64,000 nucleotides of DNA from Cytospora piceicola (Eukaryota; Ascomycota; Sordariomycetes; Diaporthales; Cytosporaceae). Below are positions 56,867 through 64,000 of the stretch, piece by piece. The stretch covers positions 1 through 64,000 of the forward strand of contig JALQBC010000014.1 of assembly GCA_023375675.1 (NCBI GenBank). The letters are read 5' to 3'. Numbering within the stretch: the stretch's first letter is position 1; every line of letters starts with the position of its first letter. Under the pieces are notes generated by a model, which made no database searches, had not been told where the DNA came from, and was given only the letters and a program-made list of their open reading frames with translations. Made by a program: the position numbers and the translations under genes.

Positions 56867-58915
56867 TTACCACTCAGCGACCTCACCAGCCTTGGGCTTC
56901 TCCATCCGCACAACCTTGTCGCAGTTCAGCAGACATAACGGGTCGAACGCCTGCTTCAACTGTATCGGGGCAAGATGATTAGCATATCCTCCAGAACAGA
57001 TAGGGAGGAAATGGCGGGAGAGAAGCTCGTACCTTTCGCATAGCATCTACCGTGCTGACACCAAGCTCGTGTGGCAGGTAGTCACGCTTCACCAGACCGA
57101 CTCCGTGCTCGCCCTGATGTGTTTGTCCGAGTTAGCCACTGTGGATCGTCCAGTATGAGGAAGGTAAAGGAAACATCAGCTTACCGTCACCGTGCCCTCC
57201 ATCTCAACCGCCCTCTTCACCATGCGGTGCACAACCTCCTCGGCGATATGCTTCTCGTGAGGGCCATACAGGAGGATGGAATGGAAGTTGCCATCCCCAA
57301 CATGCCCCACGATGGTCCCGTACAGCCCACTGTCCTTGACGTCCTTCTTGGTCTCCTCCATGATCTCCGGCAGCCTCGAGATGGGCACCGCCACGTCGCC
57401 CGTCCAGACCCGGTCCCCGTCCTTCTTGACGGCTATGGTGCTCCACAGCGCCTCCTTGCGCGCCGACCACAGCTCCTGCTGCTCGTCCAGGCTCCTGGCG
57501 AAGTCGAACCCCGTGCTGCCCGAGGCCCTGGCCATCTGCTTGACCATGTCCACCTGCTCCTTGACGCCCTTGTCCGTGCCCGCGAACTTGAAGAAGAGCG
57601 TCGGCGCCTCCTGCCACGCCCGCGCCGTCTGCCCCGCCTCGTTGATGCACCTCATCATCTCGTCGTCGAGGATCTCCACCGCCGCCACGGGCACCCCGGA
57701 CCCGACGACCCGGCCCGCGCAGTCCGCCGCCTGCCGGATCGACCCGAAGCTGCAGACGGCGACGCTCGTCGTGGCGGGCTTCACCGTCAGCTTGAGCGTG
57801 GCCTCGGTGACCAGGCCCAGCGTGCCCTCGCTGCCGATGAACATCTTGGTGAGGTCGTAGCCGGCCGAGCTCTTCCTCGGCCGCTGCCTCGTCTTGATGA
57901 CCGTTCCGTCCGCCAGCACGACCGTCAGGCTCAGCACCCACTCCCGCATGGTGCCGTACCGGTACGCGTTGGTCCCGCTGCACCCCGTGCCGATCATGCC
58001 GCCGATCATGGCGCCCGGGCCCGGGTCGGGCGGGAAGAAGAGGTTGGAGAGGGCCAGCTGCTCGTTGAGCAGCTCCCAGCCGACGGCCGGCTGGACCACG
58101 ACGTCGAGGTCGTCCTTGTGCAGCGCGAGCACCTTGTCCATCCTGCCAAAGTCGACGCACACCCCGCCCCTCGTCGGCGCGAAGTGGCCCTCCAGGCTCG
58201 TCCCGCCGCTGTACCCCGTCACGGGGATCCGCCGCGCGTGGCACACCTTCATGACCTCCGACACCTCCTCCGTCGAGGACGGGTACACCACGCAGAAGGG
58301 CGTGGGCTCCGTGGCCGGCCGCGTGTGCGTCGACCAGTCCGAGTCGGCGTGCGAGAGGAGGACCGACTCCACGGTCGACACGTTCTCCTTGCCCACGATG
58401 GCGGCGAAGTCGGCCCACGCCGCCTCGAGCTCCTTGGGCGCCACGTTGTGCTTTGGTGGCCGGGTCGCGGAGAGGGGCAGCGTGGATTCTGGCGCGACGT
58501 CGCGTGGGTACTTGTAGCCGCAGTAGAAGGCGAAGAGGCTCGCGCTCAGGACGACTAGAGGAACGACACAGACGACGCATTAGCAAGGCAGTTACTTGTA
58601 GATCCGGAGAGTGGTAGAGTACGGGGCATATGATTGTGCATCTGGCTTACCCATCGTCACGGCGAAGTTGTTTCCCTTCCCGGCCTCTCTCTCGACCGCC
58701 GCCGCCTTCAGCTCCTCCTTCTCCCTGGCCATCCGCGCCGTGATGCTCTCGAGCATCTGTCCCTTGAAGCTCGATCTATTGTCCGACGACGCCCATCTTC
58801 CTGCCTGGACGGCGCATGGTATCCTGCGCGCAGCTCTCGCCGCTACGCTCTGTGTCGTGAGTGCCGTGGCTCTCAAGCTCCCCTGCAGGGCTCCCCTGCT
58901 GAGCTGCTGCGACAT
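56867..58915 (-). CDS. dld1: mitochondrial D-lactate dehydrogenase (cytochrome c)
   Basis: Four exons (58915-58651, 58554-57185, 57113-57033, 56959-56867) with introns of 96, 71 and 73 bp give 602 aa. The first 45 residues are Arg/Ser/Ala-rich with no acidic residue early, as expected for a mitochondrial presequence. A hydrophobic stretch (about 90-102) can anchor it in the inner membrane. The FAD-binding (PCMH-type) domain shows VVYPSSTEEV (about 177) and GYSGGTSLEGH (about 202-212), then PGPGAMIGGMIGTGCSGTNA (266-285) and GSEGTLGLVTE (329-339). The C-terminal FAD-oxidase domain ends with GEHGVGLVKRDYL (546-558). The enzyme oxidises D-lactate to pyruvate and passes electrons to cytochrome c. 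The splices are set by GTAAGC, GTAAGC and GTACGA donors and CAG/TAG acceptors that restore these motifs. Confidence 0.92.
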
Positions 58916-59685
58916 GGTGTGTAGTGGGGAAATGCGAACGGCGGTGCTACGGGAGTAAAGGAGCGGGGTGAGTATTGGATGTCCTCTGTGGCGACTGACT
59001 AGCTGCCAAGGTACCTAAGTCATCGGGTCGCTGGGGATTGGTGCCGTGTCTTATACGATGTACATAACGAACTGTCCGAGACAAACTTGTAGATATGTAC
59101 GGATTACGCGGATCGAGATCGACTGGCAGTTGCGCGTTGTGTAACAGCCCTGCACTGCACGTAGCACGAACAAAACCGAGGAAATGACGAGCGGCCCCGC
59201 CCTTCGGAGCTGCAAGTGTGCTAAATACGCCGGAGCTGCAGACGGCCTTGGGCCGGTAATAAGGAGGCCCACTCCGGCATCAACGGACAGGAAAAGACGA
59301 CATCCAAGCCATGCTGCTTTGGGCAGTTTTCTGGGCAACTCCAGCCACTCGCAAGAGCACTATTGCTTTATCTACGTGGATCCTATGCTGTGAGGGAACA
59401 AAAAGAGACCCCGACTAAGTAACATCCCGCTACCGGAGGGCAGGGTGTTGTGCTCGACGGCATAGATAGTGATGCTCCTGGAGCCGCCTCATCACACGGG
59501 CAACCAGATGGTTTGTTTTTGACGCTTTTGATTCATGTCTATTATGATATCTTGTTACACAGGGCCCTAGACCCTAACATACCCACAGATAGACATGTCT
59601 ATAAATGCAATTGTACAGTTCTGCCAGGCAGTTGAATCAAGTGAACTCGATTTCAATCGCGTATGCAGCCTTGGCGTTGCCTGTT
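58916..59685. other. intergenic between D-lactate dehydrogenase and MIC60
   Basis: This 770-bp tandem (minus-strand) spacer holds the dehydrogenase promoter and the MIC60 3' end. TTACACAACG and AGGTACCTAAG motifs are visible but unassigned. No further gene could be supported. Confidence 0.5.
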
Positions 59686-61790
59686 TTACTCAACCTTCAG
59701 GCTCTGTAGCCTTGCCTCTGTCTGGATAACCTGCAGTGGAAAAGAGATGTCAGTATTGAGTCTTTCGTTAGGGTGGCTGTCTTGACAATGAACATACCTC
59801 CAAGGCTTGCTTGACCTCCAACACCTTCCTCACCTCACCCAGCCAGTCCCGGCTGAGCGTCTTGGCCCATCCGTTCAGTCCGTTCATCTCCCGCGCAGCA
59901 CCGTCCAGGTCACCCTCCTCCAGGAAGGTCTGCGTGCGCGTCAGGATGCTCTCGACGTCGTCGCCGGCAGCCAGACCCTGCTTCTTGAACATGACCTTGC
60001 TCAGGACGTAGCTGGAGGCGTGGCTGGCGACGCCGGCGTCCTCGGGCAGGAGCGACGCTTTCCGCACCTCGGTGGCCACACGGCGGAACCGGTCGAACAG
60101 GTCCTGCGATGTTGAGATACCGCGCTGGTAAGCTGTGGGGTTGATGGAGGAGATGGCAGCATTGACGACCGAGTCATCCGCTGCGATTTCCTTCAGTGCC
60201 ACAAGCTCCTTGATGAATGGTCGCGGGTGGGAGGCATCCTCCAGGCTGGCGCGCACGGCCTCAACAGCCACGTGGAGCTGCTGTGTCCGCAGGTTCATGT
60301 CAACCACCTCGCCCCATCCGGTAGTCAGCTTCTCGAGGTCGGAGACAGACTTGGAGAGCTCCTCCAGCTTTCCTAGTCTACCGTCCCGTTCTTCGTCGAT
60401 ACGCTGCTTGATGTCCTTGCCGAACATGCGCTTGAGCTCGATAGCCTGCTCCAGGAGCCTGTTGTTCAGGCGCTCATCGTTCAGTTGACGCTCCCGGTCC
60501 GTCATGACGCTGATGCGCTCATCATAAGTCTTCTTGACCCGGTTCATCTCCTCGGCGAACTCGCGCTGCCAGCTGGCTTCCTGTGCGGCCATGGCGCCCT
60601 CGACACGGGTGACGAGGTCGTTCGCGGCCTTGTCAAAGTCCTCCATGCGCGCCTTGACTCTGGAAGCAGCATCCTTCTCGACACCGGCCTTGATCTGGTC
60701 GATCTCGTGGTTGACCTTCTTGAGCTCTCCCTTGGCCTTCTCGATGCTGGAACCGTACTTGCCGTGGGCGTTATCGGCGTTGATCACAGCGATAATGTCG
60801 TTCAGCATGTATGCCAAGTTCTGGACCACGGGCTCGTTGACGTCGGGGAAGTAGATGGGGTCAATAGGCGAGGCAGGAGGGAACCTTGAGGGCTCGTTGA
60901 CCTCTGGCGGCTTGAAGTCGGAGGAGCTTGAGACAACAACTGGTGCAACACCGGTCTGTTTCTTGGGCTCTTCCACCTTGGGAGCGGGCGTAGCGGCCTT
61001 GGGCTCTTCCGCCTTCGGCGCGTTAGACTCAGGCTCCTTGCCGCCCTTGAGCGCACCCTTGATCTTTTGACTCGCGCTTGACTGCCTGCCAGCCGGGTCT
61101 CCGTTGTTTGCAACCCTCCAAGACATGCCGTTCTGAGCTGGGATCCGAACGGTCTCGTCGGTGTCAGCGCGGTGTCGTCCAGGGCCACGGTTCGAAATGT
61201 TGGGGAAGCGCTTCCGGAACTCCATCTCCTCCAGGTAAAGGACGGTCTGCTCGCCGTAAGGGACATATTGGGTGAAGAAGTCATGGAAGTTGTCATTGAT
61301 CCGGGAGTACCAGACACCGCCACCGAAGGTGATAGTGCCCAGGATAACCAGCGTCAGGACGTAGTTTCGCAGTTTCCGGAAGAAACCCTTCCCTGCCGAA
61401 GGCGGAGGACTGGCGACAGTTCCGAGATCTTCTGGGGACGGAGGCATCCGGGGCATGTTCTCGATGGCGATGGTGCTAGCTTCGATGTTGGCCTCGCGTT
61501 GTGGTGGAGGTGGCTGGCTTGAAGAGGATGTGTGTGTTTCCGAGGCTGGTGGTTTGGGGACCTGAGAGATTGGCGCCTTCTCATCGGCGTAGAATCTCTA
61601 TACAGAAAGCAGGGCAGACGTTAGACAATTGCGCTCATAGTACCAGCTCGCATCACCCAGGAACAAGACTTACCCTCGCGACGAGCCCAGCAGGCCGGGT
61701 AGCCACTGCTGCTTGCCATTGACGGCCAGAAGCAGCGGCAATAGGCCTACTGCCCAGACCCCTCACGGATCGAAGCGATGTCCGCAACAT
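59686..61790 (-). CDS. mic60: MICOS complex subunit MIC60 (mitofilin)
   Basis: Three exons (61790-61674, 61597-59798, 59730-59686) with introns of 76 and 67 bp give 653 aa. Exon 1 encodes a basic mitochondrial presequence. A transmembrane helix lies at about 117-135 (NYVLTLVILGTITFGGGVWY), followed by VPYGEQTVLYLEEMEFRKRFPN. Next come a low-complexity Lys/Pro/Glu region, a long coiled coil (about 320-480) and the conserved C-terminal mitofilin domain. The tiny last exon supplies VIQTEARLQSLKVE; without it the frame would run into the intron and end abnormally. Mic60 sits in the inner membrane, shapes cristae junctions and tethers them to the outer-membrane TOM/SAM machinery. Length and order fit the fungal family. 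Confidence 0.93.
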
Positions 61791-62678
61791 GAGGGAATAC
61801 TATGGCCTTGGAATTGGGGTGGTTGTTTGGGGAAGTTCAACCTTGAAATGAATGAATGCGGGAAAAATCGCGACGTGCCCAGGTTTTGCCGAAGCTCTCA
61901 CTCTTGTCTCTTCGGCGGACTACGGCGGGCTGCTGCTTTGACAGGGGTGCATGGGGCTGCTGTCAAAATTTAGGAGCACGCACGTCACTCACCGTTAACT
62001 TAACATAACCGAGTGTAGTTAGTCAATAAGAAACAGAGGCATTTATCTACACAGGTACACTGATATCAACACTTTGGGTCACATTAATCTACCCAAGTGT
62101 TTACCGCAAACGGAACTACAAATTATTGGAATCCACAGTGGGAATATGTTCCTTTCAGTCGTCAAACATATATTGGATCCTTGGACAGAGTAACATTACC
62201 ATGGCGTCTTCTATGTTCGCGTAATATACAACACCGCAGGATACTAAACGGCGGCCTCATACCAACTTGCAAACGCTGCCCCTCAGTCGTAGCAGAGGCT
62301 GAACAATCTCATCTTCTTCATCATCCAGCCCTGACGCCAGTCCTTGTCTCTTCCCTGGACCAAAGCCAACAAACGAAAAGCGTCAAAAGGAAGAAAATCC
62401 CACGAATATGCACCAAACCAGAAAAGGTATTAAAGAGAACCATCCTGTCGCAGGACTCCAGAGAATAATGTCAACATCCCCAAGCCGGTTCTTCGTCCAG
62501 GGAAGAGCTGGCACCCCACCCCTCATATATCCATGTTCACCGTAAACGTGCCCCGGAAATCTCTCCTGGAGCCTCTAGCCCTGCGAGAGCCACGTCTCCA
62601 AGGGTCTACGGGTGGATGTCCCACACAGCGACAGACAAGTTCCTCCATTAGCAGAAAGGTGTGGAGTCGTATTTCTGT
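61791..62678. other. intergenic, MIC60 promoter and 3' side of the Rab gene
   Basis: No gene is supportable. The frame at 62097-62468 has no motif. The region just upstream of MIC60 (61800-61990) should hold its promoter. Confidence 0.5.
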
Positions 62679-63571
62679 CTAGCAAGCACATGGCCCGCTG
62701 GCGTTTGTGTTCGCGCTCTCCGGTGTTCCGAGGCTGACCCCGGGTCGCTGTCCAGTCCGAGAGTGTCGAGGTCCAGCCTGATCGAGGGGCAGCTTCTTAG
62801 CAATGGCTGTGAACAGCTCCCTCACGTTTTCGGCCGTCTTGGCGGAGGTCTCGAAGAACAAAAGACCGGCCTCACGGGCATAAGCTTCAGCCTCTGATGC
62901 GGGAATGGCCCGCTTATCAGGCTGTTCGGTGACCAGATCCAACTTGTTTCCGGCAAGGGCGATGATGATGTTCTCGTTGGCCTGGCGTTGGAGCTCCTTG
63001 ACCCAGGCCTTTGCCTTGTCAAGCGATGACTACGCAAGCTGTCAGCGTTATCCTCGGGATACCAATGCCCTCCTCGTTACGGCACGTACCGCTTGTGTGA
63101 TATCGTAGACGACTACAGCGCAGTTGGCATTTCTGTAGTACATGGGCGCCAGGGACTTGTACCGCTCCTGTCCAGCAGTATCCCAAATCTCAAACTTGAC
63201 TGTTGTGTTCTCATCGAGAGAGATTGTCTGTGTGAGGAAGGCGGCGCCAATGGTAGATTCTCTGTAGGAGTCGAATTGGTCCTGGCAGTTCGTTAGCAAA
63301 TGCCCATGCAGAGGGAGAGATAGGAGGTGCTCGGCTCACCTTTACGAATCGCAACACTATTGAGCTCTGGAATCACATGTCAGTAACAAGCACCGGAGCA
63401 GAAACACGGGTAGTAAGGAGTATAACCTTTCCAACAGCAGACTCTCCTACAGCAGTGTTAGTAAGTGATCCCTTCGGCATTCTTGTCGGCAAACATACCA
63501 AGCAGGACCAACTTGAATTGCGCGAATCTGTTGCCCATGCCTCGGGCACCGGGAGGACCTCGAGAAGCCAT
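62679..63571 (-). CDS. Rab5/Vps21/Ypt5-type small GTPase
   Basis: Five exons (63571-63499, 63446-63427, 63366-63340, 63281-63090, 63029-62679) with four introns of 52, 60, 58 and 60 bp give 220 aa. All guanine-nucleotide motifs are present: P-loop GESAVGKS (25-32), switch I Thr50 in REST-IG, DTAGQE (74-79), NKLD (132-135) and ETSAKT (164-169). The C-terminus ends in Cys-Ala-Cys, a CXC motif for double geranylgeranylation. The effector-region sequence (STIGAAF, then LAPMYYRNA) is typical of Rab5. Rab5 proteins direct fusion at early endosomes and are important for endosome motility in hyphae. Two exons are only 20 and 27 nt, so gene finders may miss them. The ATG at 63571 is the only one giving the usual short N-terminus. 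Confidence 0.94.
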
Positions 63572-64000
63572 GATAGAAGTGTCGTTGTGGTTGAAGGGTC
63601 TCGGTTGTCGTCGAGGAGTTGCGGGTCTTTAGGAAGCTTGAATCCACCGCCGTTGGGTCGTGGTAATCTGTAGAGCCTGAGAGAGCCTGAGCCTGGGAGT
63701 TCGCGATCCACCGGTCTAAGCGGGCGGGCTGACGGTAAGAGAACGAGTCGGGGCCGACAAGGGGAGCAGGATTTTGTTATATTTCGGAAGTACTGATTGC
63801 CTGGGAGGATGACGACTTCGTAACTAGGCTGTGGCGGTCGCGGTGACTGAGGTGTGGATGGTGAGTGGAAGTAAGGTTTGGTTGGAGGCCGATGAATGAA
63901 TGGATGGGATGGCACGGATGCCCAGGCTTCCAGGAGGTGGGATGGGCTGCTTTGGCTGCACACGTCAGGCGCCGCGGCAACTGTCGCTCAGGCGGCCTGT
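63572..64000. promoter_or_regulatory. upstream region of the Rab5-type gene
   Basis: This is the 5' flank of the minus-strand Rab gene up to the window edge. On the minus strand it is rich in C and T (for example around 63890-63830), as in fungal leaders. No other gene could be supported. Confidence 0.45.

Noticed and set aside
57071..58586. 495-codon plus-strand frame and a 460-codon alternative minus frame over the D-lactate dehydrogenase
   Set aside because: They are shadow frames with Arg/His/Pro-rich composition. The called frame carries all FAD-binding and C-terminal motifs and spliced ends.

Overview
The window is nuclear DNA from a filamentous ascomycete, most likely a Sordariomycete. 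The evidence is short introns (51-96 bp in the confidently built genes) with GTANGT donors and YAG acceptors, several CTAAC-type branch points, fungal-type orthologues (GWT1, MIC60, a KIN4-type kinase, mitochondrial D-lactate dehydrogenase, Rab5), and an AT-rich block at the left edge that looks like the product of repeat-induced point mutation (RIP). The genus cannot be read from the sequence. I recognised no tRNA, rRNA, CRISPR array or intact transposon.

Layout. 1-2,100 is a low-complexity GTAAGT/TTAG array with a GC-rich hairpin cluster, followed by TA-rich RIP-like DNA. 2,100-6,450 holds no intact gene, but coding-like sequence broken by stops and frame changes lies at 3,640-4,850. Next come a KIN4-like kinase (minus, 9,990-6,457), GWT1 (minus, 15,954-14,404) and, divergent from it, a protein with a BTB-like C-terminus (plus, 16,761-18,002). 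A small P-loop NTPase/kinase follows (plus, 19,758-20,762), with an unusual duplicated 3' splice region. 20,763-28,481 is gene-poor. A family 2 glycosyltransferase lies at 30,153-28,482 (minus). 30,154-43,486 has no intact gene I can support but holds at least two coding-like relics (35,053-35,980 and 38,132-38,800) and a doubtful third (40,219-41,185).

The right third is gene-dense: a disordered 499-aa protein (plus, 43,487-44,986), an amidase-signature enzyme (plus, 46,490-48,457), then five genes in a row on the minus strand. These are a single-pass membrane protein (50,866-49,165), an 858-aa fungal protein with a possible HicA-like C-terminus (56,009-53,433), mitochondrial D-lactate dehydrogenase (58,915-56,867), MIC60 (61,790-59,686) and a Rab5/Vps21 GTPase (63,571-62,679).

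The genes are housekeeping functions: GPI-anchor synthesis, cell-surface polysaccharide or hyphal growth, mitochondrial inner-membrane structure and lactate oxidation, endosome traffic, and mitotic or morphogenetic signalling. They do not form an evident biosynthetic cluster. The more unusual signals are non-coding: the hairpin cluster inside the repeat array, two over-represented palindromes (TACCTAGGTA and TGTCATGACA), the duplicated branch-point/acceptor unit, and the broken reading frames of the central gene desert.
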